Assembly: GCA_964587815.1 (NCBI GenBank)
Contig: CAZPMH010000003.1
Coordinates: 1-64,000, forward strand
Source: UBA1672 sp964587815
Lineage (GTDB): Bacteria; Pseudomonadota; Alphaproteobacteria; Micavibrionales; Micavibrionaceae
DNA: 64,000 nucleotides
Reading direction: 5' to 3'
Positions 1-7,203 of this stretch are shown one piece after another (the first letter of the stretch is position 1; every line of letters starts with the position of its first letter). Made by a program: the position numbers and the translations under genes. The notes under the pieces are model-generated. The model made no database searches. It worked only from the letters and a program-made list of their open reading frames with translations, and was not told the DNA's origin.

Positions 1-521
1 AATGCGGTCATTACGGAATATTCAACGGCAGACGCTGGAGAGAAGAAATCATGCCGCGCGTCCGCCATTTCATCCGTAAATTCGATGAAGGAAAATCAGC
101 GATACCGAAAAAAGATTTGGAGAAAACACCTGATCTTGCACCGGAACGCTTTAACCATGACAAGCATGGCATCGTTGCGATCAGACGCTGGCTGAAAGAA
201 AACCAGCCCGAAAGCTACAGCAACGTAAAGCGCACGCTACCCAAAACCACACCGAATCTTTACAGGGCGAATGACGACAAACGCACGGCAACCGACACAA
301 AGAAAAAGGACAAGGCAGTCAAAAAAGCCATAAAGAAAAATGATTCGAAGAAGACTGTTGTTAAGAAAAAAGAGGCTCCGAAAGCCGCCGAACCGTTGAA
401 AGAACCAATTGAGAAGGTCGCGACTATAAAGAAGGCACCGACAAAAAAGAAGACGCCAAAAAGCAATACGCAAACTAAAAAAACGAAATCAACGAAGCCG
501 AATAAAAAGAAAAAGGCTTAA
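1..521 (+). CDS. phaZ: Intracellular polyhydroxyalkanoate depolymerase, C-terminal part, with lysine-rich tail (partial)
   Basis: The frame is open from the first bases of the window, so only the 3' end of the gene is seen. Before the first in-frame ATG (position 51) it reads CGHYGIFNGRRWREEI, then MPRVRHFIRKFDE. This closely resembles the C-terminal end of intracellular PHB/PHA depolymerases (alpha/beta hydrolases), where the His of HYG belongs to the catalytic triad. ATG 51 is therefore internal, not a start. About the last 70 residues are an extremely Lys-rich, low-complexity tail (KK, AP and TK repeats) that the core enzyme does not need. The enzyme mobilises stored PHA and matches the PHA synthase gene at 28.8 kb. 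The family call rests on this short conserved stretch; the tail's role (DNA or granule binding) is inference. Confidence 0.75.
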   Translation, partial: CGHYGIFNGRRWREEIMPRVRHFIRKFDEGKSAIPKKDLEKTPDLAPERFNHDKHGIVAIRRWLKENQPESYSNVKRTLPKTTPNLYRANDDKRTATDTKKKDKAVKKAIKKNDSKKTVVKKKEAPKAAEPLKEPIEKVATIKKAPTKKKTPKSNTQTKKTKSTKPNKKKKA

Positions 522-547
522 ACGACAAATGCAGCAAGGCGCATGAA

Positions 548-1243
548 ATGGAAAAAGGCCTGGTCAACATCAAACGGAGCAAACGCGCAAAACGCGTAGC
601 TCTACGTTTAGACCCCGTAGAGCGCGTCATCAATCTGGTTATACCGCAAAGCATGTCCGAGAAGCGCGCCTACAAATTCGCTGCACAGCATCAGGATTGG
701 ATCGAAAAAACACTACAATCGCTTGCGCCACCCGTATACTTCACTCATGGACAACACTTGCCTTTGTTCGGCGATACAATCTCTTTAAACATCACGCACG
801 ACTCGTCATTAAAACGCACATCCATCAAACAATACGATAACATCTTGAGTATCAAAACCTATCAGGATGACCCGACAAACCGTATCAAGGCACACCTGAA
901 AAAAATGGCACAACAAGGCCTCGCCGATATGGCATCTGATAAAGCAGAAGATATCGGAAAAGTGATAAAATCCGTTTCTGTTCGCGACACAAAAACACGA
1001 TGGGGCAGCTGCAGCTCAGATAAAACAATATCGTTTTCATGGCGTTTAATATTCGCACCCTATGACGCTATAGACTACGTTGTCGCTCATGAAGTCGCCC
1101 ACCTCGTTCACATGGATCACAGTAAAGACTTCTGGAAATTATGCAGAGAATTGTCATCAAATTTCGTCGAGGGGAAATACTGGATGCAAAACTACGGGAA
1201 CGATTTGATGCGCTATGGCATGCCGGTAAAACCGGAAACCTAA
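548..1243 (+). CDS. YgjP/SprT-like zinc metallopeptidase domain protein (DUF45)
   Basis: A 231-residue protein whose C-terminal half carries HEVAHLVHMDHSKDFW, an HExxH zinc site with a third His downstream. It is preceded by DTKTRWGSCSS, the TRWGSCS signature of the YgjP-like (DUF45, M48-related) family. The N-terminus (IKRSKRAKRVALRLDP) also matches the family opening. Substrate unknown; probably cytoplasmic, as no signal peptide is visible. It starts 26 bases after the depolymerase gene on the same strand and could be co-transcribed. It converges on ruvX, with stops two bases apart. Confidence 0.88.
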   Translation: MEKGLVNIKRSKRAKRVALRLDPVERVINLVIPQSMSEKRAYKFAAQHQDWIEKTLQSLAPPVYFTHGQHLPLFGDTISLNITHDSSLKRTSIKQYDNILSIKTYQDDPTNRIKAHLKKMAQQGLADMASDKAEDIGKVIKSVSVRDTKTRWGSCSSDKTISFSWRLIFAPYDAIDYVVAHEVAHLVHMDHSKDFWKLCRELSSNFVEGKYWMQNYGNDLMRYGMPVKPET

Positions 1244-1245
1244 AC

Positions 1246-1740
1246 TCAGCTTCCTCCCATATAATCGAGCGCCCATTGCAAAATCTGTTGCGCCGCGAGC
1301 TTATCAACCAAACCTGAGTCCTTCGCACGACGCTTCGACATATCCACAGAATTATCAACAAAACTATCCACAGTTGCTGTGGATAAACGCTCATCCCAAA
1401 AACCAATCCATAGCCCTTGCTGCTTAACCGCATCAGAAACCTGACGCTCAAATTCTTGCGCAAAGTCTCGAACAGACTGGCATTTAGGCCCTTCTGAACC
1501 ATCCATATTCAAAGGATAACCAATAAGATACCCCCCAACCTCATAATCGAGAGCAAGAGTCTCTAATTTCGGCAGGTCTTTAGAAAACTTGGTACGCTTG
1601 ATCGTAGTTACAGGCATCGCAATAGACTGGCTGCTATCGCTCACCGCAACACCGATCGTCTTCTTCCCAATGTCCAACCCCATCAGGGCCACACCATCAG
1701 GACATGTCTTTATTTGCTCTAAAAGTTTATCACTCACCAT
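1246..1740 (-). CDS. ruvX: RuvX/YqgF family putative pre-16S rRNA nuclease / Holliday junction resolvase-like
   Basis: A 164-residue RNase H-fold protein with the family motif MGLDIGKKTIGVAVSD near residue 20 (first catalytic Asp), a central VGYLIGYPLNMDGSEG-like segment, and WDERLSTATVD around residue 115 (catalytic Glu). YqgF proteins are implicated in 16S rRNA 5' maturation; the resolvase role is older and less supported. A short Lys/Arg-rich stretch and a final D near residue 140 complete the active-site pattern. It lies head to head with gatC (95 bp gap), a neighbourhood also found in other alphaproteobacteria. Confidence 0.92.
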   Translation of the reverse strand: MVSDKLLEQIKTCPDGVALMGLDIGKKTIGVAVSDSSQSIAMPVTTIKRTKFSKDLPKLETLALDYEVGGYLIGYPLNMDGSEGPKCQSVRDFAQEFERQVSDAVKQQGLWIGFWDERLSTATVDSFVDNSVDMSKRRAKDSGLVDKLAAQQILQWALDYMGGS

Positions 1741-1834
1741 ATCAGGAACTGACTATAGCTCTTGCTTCACCGAACAGGCAATGATAATAAATTGACGGGA
1801 TAATAGATTGATATTGATGAAAAGGTTTTCTTAT

Positions 1835-2122
1835 ATGTCCTTAGACAGAAAAGATGTCAAAAAAGTAGCCTCGCTTGCACGAATTCGCATGGATGATGAA
1901 ATGCTCGATAAAATGGCACCGCAGCTTTCAAAAATAATCGGCTTTGTAGAGCAGCTTGGCGAAGTAGACACCGACAATGTAGAGCCATTAGCAAACGTTG
2001 TGGATATCACACTTCCACTGAGGGAAGACATTGTTAATGACGGTAACTGCGTTGAAAAAGTCTTGGCCAATGCCCCTGAAAGTGCGCAAGGCTATTTCGT
2101 TGTACCGAAAGTGGTTGAGTAA
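1835..2122 (+). CDS. gatC: Asp-tRNA(Asn)/Glu-tRNA(Gln) amidotransferase subunit C
   Basis: The sequence MSLDRKDVKKVASLARIRM...LPLREDIVNDG is typical of GatC, the small clamp wrapping GatA and stabilising the GatCAB complex. The frame extends up to a TTG at 1808, but ATG 1835 is preferred: it has GAAAAGG at 1819-1825 nine bases upstream and gives a normal 95-residue protein. First gene of a gatC - membrane protein - gatA - exported protein - gatB - TerD-like run. Confidence 0.93.
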   Translation: MSLDRKDVKKVASLARIRMDDEMLDKMAPQLSKIIGFVEQLGEVDTDNVEPLANVVDITLPLREDIVNDGNCVEKVLANAPESAQGYFVVPKVVE

Positions 2123-2143
2123 CCTTTATAAGAACGCAAAAAC

Positions 2144-2380
2144 ATGACCGATGAAAATCAAAATATTCAAGCCCGCAACATGGCGAAAACAGTTATTATG
2201 ATCACAGGTGCAATGCTGGCACTGTTGGCAACACTCTGCTTCACAATGACCGAAACCATCGCCGAAGAATTAAATATGGACGTACAAACTGTCAAAATAA
2301 TTGGCGGAGCGCTAATTTTTGTAGGCTTAACAGACATCCTCGTTGGAAAATTCATACTTGGGAAAAAAGACGTAAAATGA
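2144..2380 (+). CDS. Small two-helix membrane protein between gatC and gatA
   Basis: A 78-residue protein with two hydrophobic segments (about residues 14-35 and 50-70) separated by an acidic loop, ending in KKDVK. Not recognised. Its stop overlaps the gatA start (ATGA at 2377-2380), so translation of the two is probably coupled. It starts 21 bases after gatC. The tight fit argues for a real gene; its function is unknown. Confidence 0.75.
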   Translation: MTDENQNIQARNMAKTVIMITGAMLALLATLCFTMTETIAEELNMDVQTVKIIGGALIFVGLTDILVGKFILGKKDVK

Positions 2381-3858
2381 CAAACCTAACAGACCTCAAA
2401 ATTTCAGAAGCCCTAAACAGCTTAGAAAAAAAAGAATTCACTGCCGCCGAATTAACGCAATCCCACATTGCCGCGATGGAACAGCACAAGAGTCTGAATG
2501 CATACATCACCGAAACCGCGGATATTGCATTAAAGCAAGCAGAGGAATCAGATAAACGTCGCGCGTCAGGCGACGCGGGCGCACTTGACGGCATTCCTTT
2601 GGGTATAAAAGACTTATTCTGCACAAACGGCACACAAACAACCGCGGGAAGCGCCATCTTAAAAGGCTTTAAACCGCAATATGAGTCAACAGTAACAACC
2701 AAACTGTTTGACGCCGGTGCAATCATGCTTGGCAAAACGAACCTTGATGAATTTGCGATGGGCTCATCAAACACGACAAGTCATTATGGTAATGTGATCA
2801 ACCCTTGGAAAAGCAAAAATGATCCAAACACAGATCTAACCCCTGGGGGCTCATCAGGCGGGTCAGCCGCTGCCGTAGCAGCACAAATTTGTATGGGCGC
2901 AACAGGGACAGATACTGGGGGATCAATCCGCCAACCTGCGTCGTTTTGTGGTATTTCAGGTATTAAACCAACTTACGGTCGCTGTTCACGATGGGGCGTT
3001 GTGGCCTTTGCATCCTCCCTTGATCAGGCAGGAACATTTGCGCGCTCCGTGACTGACAATGCACACATCCTTCGCGCCATGTCAGGCCATGACCCGAAAG
3101 ACAGCACATCCGCGAACAAGCCTGTGCCAGATTTCGTCGCCGCTATTGATGGTAACATTAAAGGCAAAGTCATTGGCATCCCCAAAGAATATCGCGTCGA
3201 TGGCATGCCCGAGGAAATCGACACACTATGGCAAAACGGCATTGAGTGGCTCGAGTCAGCGGGTGCAAAAACCGTTGAAATATCTTTGCCACATACACAC
3301 TACGCGCTGGCGACCTACTACGTCATCGCCCCTGCAGAAGCCTCCTCAAATCTCGCACGTTATGATGGCGTGCGCTACGGCCACCGCGCCAACGAAGAAG
3401 ATTTAAAGGATTTATACGAAATAACCCGCGCTGAAGGCTTCGGAGACGAAGTAAAACGCCGCATCATGATCGGAACATATGCCCTTTCTTCAGGCTACTA
3501 TGATGCGTACTACATCAAAGCTCAAAAAGTTCGCCGCCTTATCTCAAACGACTTCCTGAGCGCATTCGAACAGTGCGATGCGATACTAACGCCAACTGCT
3601 CCCTCTTCCGCTTTTGCTTTAGGTGAGAATGAAGAAGACCCGATCAAAATGTATCTCAACGATGTATTTACTGTTCCTGCCTCCCTTGCGGGACTACCTG
3701 GCATGTCTGTTCCTGCAGGCATAGATGAAAAGGGCTTGCCCCTAGGTTTACAGATAATTGGTCGCCCATGGGATGAAGAAACCGTGTTTAAAGTTGCGGG
3801 AGTGGTAGAAAATCTGGCAAACTTTACGCATAAGCCACCTTTACTGGTAAAGGATTAA
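2377..3858 (+). CDS. gatA: Asp-tRNA(Asn)/Glu-tRNA(Gln) amidotransferase subunit A
   Basis: A 493-residue amidase-signature enzyme that releases ammonia from glutamine for GatB. The Ser-cisSer-Lys triad is visible: Lys78 (IPLGIKDLF), cis-Ser159 in TPGGSSGGSAAA, and nucleophile Ser183 in GTDTGGSIRQPA. Length is normal. The start overlaps the preceding small gene by four bases. It acts in the cytoplasm as part of GatCAB, converting Glu-tRNA(Gln) (and possibly Asp-tRNA(Asn)) to the amidated form. Confidence 0.97.
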   Translation: MTNLTDLKISEALNSLEKKEFTAAELTQSHIAAMEQHKSLNAYITETADIALKQAEESDKRRASGDAGALDGIPLGIKDLFCTNGTQTTAGSAILKGFKPQYESTVTTKLFDAGAIMLGKTNLDEFAMGSSNTTSHYGNVINPWKSKNDPNTDLTPGGSSGGSAAAVAAQICMGATGTDTGGSIRQPASFCGISGIKPTYGRCSRWGVVAFASSLDQAGTFARSVTDNAHILRAMSGHDPKDSTSANKPVPDFVAAIDGNIKGKVIGIPKEYRVDGMPEEIDTLWQNGIEWLESAGAKTVEISLPHTHYALATYYVIAPAEASSNLARYDGVRYGHRANEEDLKDLYEITRAEGFGDEVKRRIMIGTYALSSGYYDAYYIKAQKVRRLISNDFLSAFEQCDAILTPTAPSSAFALGENEEDPIKMYLNDVFTVPASLAGLPGMSVPAGIDEKGLPLGLQIIGRPWDEETVFKVAGVVENLANFTHKPPLLVKD

Positions 3859-3862
3859 AACT

Positions 3863-4507
3863 ATGCGCCTCTCACACAAATCAATATTACAGCTATTTAC
3901 ACTACTGCTTGTGTTCATAACTGTCCCCCAAATGACCAAAGCTCAGGATGACGTGGAGTCCTTGGGGCGCATCCTAAACGAACCAAACTTGAATGAAAAC
4001 GGTCAGGCCTTAACGGGCGAAGACTATGCAAATATGTTTTTTGAAAAGTGCATGAGTGAAGACCAGGATGTGTTTGTGGAAAGCGAACGCGAAATTTTAT
4101 GCAGTTGCACAGCCGCTAAAATGTCAGAAAATCTCACAATTGAAGATTTTCAGGCGCTCTATAAAAAATCAAACCCCGGGCGTGAGGCGCGAGGGAAAAC
4201 CGTCGCTTTTGCCCACTTACCGTGTATGCAGTACGTACTGGACACAAAGATTAATCGCGAATGTAGGAAACTTCCGCTTGTTAAAAGACTTATCAGCGGT
4301 AAAAACACATTATGCTCCTGCACGAGAAGGAAATATAAAAAGCACCTTAGACAAAATGCGTCTTTCATTGCGAGAAACGCGCGTATTAATAATCCGATGA
4401 GCATGAACCCCCTCGCTTTGTATTTCGAGAGTAAAGAACATGAATATCATATTGAAAATATTACTGAGGGCTGCAAATTCGACATCGACTACAACAAATA
4501 TAACTAA
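3863..4507 (+). CDS. Cysteine-rich exported protein with internal repeat
   Basis: A 214-residue protein with a signal peptide (residues 1-27, hydrophobic core LFTLLLVFI, ending MTKAQ). The mature part has eight cysteines in two modules with identical spacing: C63-x16-C80-S-C82 and C134-x16-C151-S-C153, each followed by a further Cys (121 and 204), so an ancient internal duplication is likely. The last 23 residues (EHEYHIENITEGCKFD and on) closely match the C-terminus of the TerD-like protein at 5992, on the other side of gatB. It starts four bases after gatA. Family not recognised; probably periplasmic with disulfides. Confidence 0.85.
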   Translation: MRLSHKSILQLFTLLLVFITVPQMTKAQDDVESLGRILNEPNLNENGQALTGEDYANMFFEKCMSEDQDVFVESEREILCSCTAAKMSENLTIEDFQALYKKSNPGREARGKTVAFAHLPCMQYVLDTKINRECRKLPLVKRLISGKNTLCSCTRRKYKKHLRQNASFIARNARINNPMSMNPLALYFESKEHEYHIENITEGCKFDIDYNKYN

Positions 4508-4535
4508 AATTTATAAGTTTAAGGACAACTGAAAT

Positions 4536-5990
4536 ATGGGTAAAATCATAAAAGGCGAACGCGGCGACTGGGAAATTGTAGTCGGTATAGAAATACACGC
4601 TCAAATTACGGCACAATCAAAACTTTTTTCAGGTGCATCTGCTGACTTTGGGGCCGCTCCAAACAACCAAGTGTCTCTCGTTGATGCGGCAATGCCCGGC
4701 ATGCTACCTGTCCTTAATAAAAAATGTGTCGAACAGGCCATTCGCACAGGCCTTGGCCTTAATGCAAAAATCAACACGACATCGATTTTTGCGCGCAAAA
4801 ACTATTTCTATCCCGACCTCCCACAAGGCTACCAGATATCTCAATTTGAAGACCCGATTGTCGGTGAAGGCAAAATCGAAATTGATTTGGCCGATGGCAG
4901 CACAAAAATGATCGGCATTACACGCCTGCACTTAGAACAAGACGCAGGAAAATCCGTACACGATCAGCACCCGAAAAAATCTTACGTTGACCTGAACCGC
5001 TCAGGCTGCGCGTTAATGGAAATCGTCTCTGAACCGGATATCAGAAGCGCAGAAGAAGCCGTCGCCTATATTTCAAAAATCCGTATGATCCTGCGTTACC
5101 TCGAAACCTGTGATGGAAACATGGACGAGGGCTCAATGCGCGCTGACATCAATATTTCGGTACGCCACCCGGGCGATGAGTTCGGCACACGCGCAGAAAT
5201 CAAAAACGTAAACTCCCTAAAGGCCGTACAACAGGCCATTGAGTATGAAACACAACGCCAAATAGAAGTTATCGAAGGCGGCCAAGCCGTTGATCAGGAA
5301 ACGCGCCTATGGGATCCTGTCAGAATGGAAACACGGTCCATGCGCTCAAAAGAAGAAGCACATGATTACCGCTACTTCCCCGACCCTGACCTGCTCCCGT
5401 TAGAATTTGAGAGCGCCTGGGTTGAAGAAATCAAACAAACACTGCCCGAACTGCCCGACGAGAAAAAACATCGTTTTATGGACGAGTTTGGCCTCGGAAT
5501 ATACGACGCAAGTGTTTTAATTGCAGAACGCACCAGAGCGCAATATTTTGAAACAGCCGCAAAAGGCCGTGATGCAAAACTTGCTGCCAACTGGGTGATC
5601 AACGAACTCCTCGGCATCTTAAACAAAAACGAAAAAACATTAGAAGAAAGCCCAATCGCGGCTGAACAACTTGGCGGCCTGATTGAGCTGATCTCAAACG
5701 GCACCATCTCGGGTAAAATCGCCAAAGATGTCTTTGCAATTATGTTTGAAACCGGAAAGGACGCAGACGTTATTGTCGAAGAAAAGGGCTTAAAACAAGT
5801 CACAGACACAGGTGCGATTGAAGCGTTAATTGACGAAGTTATTGCAGACAATCCCGATAATGTCGAAAAATACAAAGCAGGAAAAGACAAACTATTCGGA
5901 TTTTTCGTCGGCCAAGTGATGAAAAAATCACAAGGCAAAGCAAACCCCGCCGCAGTAAATAAAATTTTAAAAGAAAAACTAGGAGCATAA
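4536..5990 (+). CDS. gatB: Asp-tRNA(Asn)/Glu-tRNA(Gln) amidotransferase subunit B
   Basis: A 484-residue GatB. The N-terminal catalytic cradle opens with WEIVVGIEIHAQ, followed by PGMLPVLN, YFYPDLPQGYQISQF, the SYVDLNRSG block and HDYRYFPDPDLLPL. The C-terminal YqeY-like tRNA-binding tail ends AAVNKILKEKL. It binds the misacylated tRNA, activates the acyl group and transfers ammonia. Start chosen with AAGGA nine bases upstream of ATG 4536. The next gene begins one base after its stop. Confidence 0.97.
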   Translation: MGKIIKGERGDWEIVVGIEIHAQITAQSKLFSGASADFGAAPNNQVSLVDAAMPGMLPVLNKKCVEQAIRTGLGLNAKINTTSIFARKNYFYPDLPQGYQISQFEDPIVGEGKIEIDLADGSTKMIGITRLHLEQDAGKSVHDQHPKKSYVDLNRSGCALMEIVSEPDIRSAEEAVAYISKIRMILRYLETCDGNMDEGSMRADINISVRHPGDEFGTRAEIKNVNSLKAVQQAIEYETQRQIEVIEGGQAVDQETRLWDPVRMETRSMRSKEEAHDYRYFPDPDLLPLEFESAWVEEIKQTLPELPDEKKHRFMDEFGLGIYDASVLIAERTRAQYFETAAKGRDAKLAANWVINELLGILNKNEKTLEESPIAAEQLGGLIELISNGTISGKIAKDVFAIMFETGKDADVIVEEKGLKQVTDTGAIEALIDEVIADNPDNVEKYKAGKDKLFGFFVGQVMKKSQGKANPAAVNKILKEKLGA

Positions 5991-5991
5991 A

Positions 5992-6693
5992 ATGGGCGTT
6001 CTGACAGGTCCCCAAAAAGGACAACAAACAAAACTTAATGTTACAAAAGAAGCGCAGCATCGTATGCTTATAGGCCTGTCTTGGGACGCTAATGAATTAA
6101 GTTCGGAAGAGAAAAGAACACAGCGCATATCGTCTATTAAAGATATCCTGTTCGGCGATATTCTACTGGCAAAGGCTAATTTCGACAGAATGGGACAGAA
6201 AATGGATACGGAGGGAAGAGAGGAACACGACCCGAATTTTGACCTTGATCTATCTTGTTTTGCTTTAGATTGTGATGGGAACATAAAGTCCGTTGTTGAC
6301 CCTAGTGCGTGGAATGCTATCGACGAAACAGGAAAAATTTATCATAGCGGTGATGCAGAAACAGGCATTTATGCACACGACGACGAACAAATTCACATCG
6401 AGCTAAAAGATCTATCAACAGATATAGAAGATATTTTCTTAGTCGTTCAAAGCGATTGCAAACATAGCATCGACAAAATAAAAAATGCACAAATCAGAGT
6501 TGCAGACTCAATGACTGACAAAAACTTTCTTGCGGTAGACATGAATGAATTAGAAAACAATGAACACTTTGGCTTTGTATTTTGCCGCATTTTTAAACAA
6601 GAAACAGAATGGCACGTAGAAAACATCAGCGAATTTTGTAAATTTGATGAAGACTGGAACGTTTATTTAAAACAATTTATAAATAAGAGCTAA
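5992..6693 (+). CDS. TerD-domain (tellurium-resistance/stress family) protein
   Basis: A 233-residue cytoplasmic protein. It aligns by eye with TerD-type domains: LIGLSWDANE (about 26-35), then an insert to about 80, FDLDLSCFALDCDGNI (83-98), IYHSGDAETG (116-125), the acidic calcium-site region HDDEQIHIELKDL (129-141) and IFLVVQSD (148-155). TerD proteins bind Ca2+ and occur in tellurite, phage and stress resistance clusters; no ter partners are nearby. It lies one base after gatB, so it is probably in the same transcript. The C-terminal motif is shared with the exported protein at 3863. Role in this operon unknown. Confidence 0.8.
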   Translation: MGVLTGPQKGQQTKLNVTKEAQHRMLIGLSWDANELSSEEKRTQRISSIKDILFGDILLAKANFDRMGQKMDTEGREEHDPNFDLDLSCFALDCDGNIKSVVDPSAWNAIDETGKIYHSGDAETGIYAHDDEQIHIELKDLSTDIEDIFLVVQSDCKHSIDKIKNAQIRVADSMTDKNFLAVDMNELENNEHFGFVFCRIFKQETEWHVENISEFCKFDEDWNVYLKQFINKS

Positions 6694-6737
6694 ATCGCTT
6701 TACTTAAAGAGGTGAATAGCCTAGAAAATATTGAAAA

Positions 6738-6830
6738 GGTTACGTGGCCGAGTGGCTGAAGGCGCTCCCCTGCTAAGGGAGTATGGGGTTTATAGCCTCA
6801 TCGAGGGTTCGAATCCCTCCGTGACCGCCA
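6738..6830 (+). tRNA. tRNA-Ser (anticodon GCT)
   Basis: Acceptor strands GGTTACG (6738-6744) and CGTGACC (6820-6826) pair with one G-T wobble, followed by discriminator G and an encoded CCA. The anticodon stem CTCCC/GGGAG encloses loop CTGCTAA, so the anticodon is GCT (Ser, AGC/AGU). A long variable arm typical of class II tRNAs and a GGTTCGAATCC T-arm are present. Confidence 0.96.
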
Positions 6831-6885
6831 TTTTTCTCTTCACTACCAGCACTTCGGCTCGACAGCATATTAATCGAAAACATTC

Positions 6886-6914
6886 TTGTAAAAAAACAAG
6901 TATAGCGCTATAAA
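6886..6914 (+). promoter_or_regulatory. Sigma-70-type promoter for SRP RNA
   Basis: TTGTAA at 6886-6891 and TATAAA at 6909-6914 are separated by exactly 17 bases. They would start transcription near 6921, at the 5' end of the SRP RNA. No other good -35/-10 pair was noted in this gap. Confidence 0.65.
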
Positions 6915-6921
6915 GCCAACG

Positions 6922-7013
6922 GGAAGTCGGTATGGGCGAGCGCTCGATTGTAGCCCGGTCAGGTCCGAAAGGAAGCAGCCACCAACGAATTGTTTCGGGT
7001 CATATCCGACTTT
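6922..7013 (+). ncRNA. ffs: Signal recognition particle RNA, small bacterial (4.5S) type
   Basis: The universally conserved apical hairpin GGTCAGGTCCGAAAGGAAGC lies at 6958-6977 with the GGAA-type tetraloop region and the asymmetric loop. The terminal helix forms between AAGTCGGTAT (about 6924-6933) and ATATCCGACTT (about 7002-7012). The RNA scaffolds Ffh for co-translational membrane targeting. Ends are approximate, set by the terminal pairing and the upstream promoter; a T-rich stretch follows. Confidence 0.93.
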
Positions 7014-7203
7014 CCACTCTTTCATAAAAGAAATCTCACTAAAAACAACCAGTTCGCTTACGCCTGAGCAGCACTTTTGCGCGTCTCAGACCAAAAACCT
7101 GTGCGTATCAGCCATATCTTCAAATCAAATTAATAAAATTCGTCTAAAATTAGATAGACTTAAAGGCTATCGAAATAAGAAACAGAAAGGGAGAACCACT
7201 CGT

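Noticed and set aside
7120..7203. Possible sigma-28 promoter before the flagellin gene
   Set aside because: TAAA-like and GCTATCG-like boxes occur, but spacing and the -10 match (GCCGATAA) are poor.
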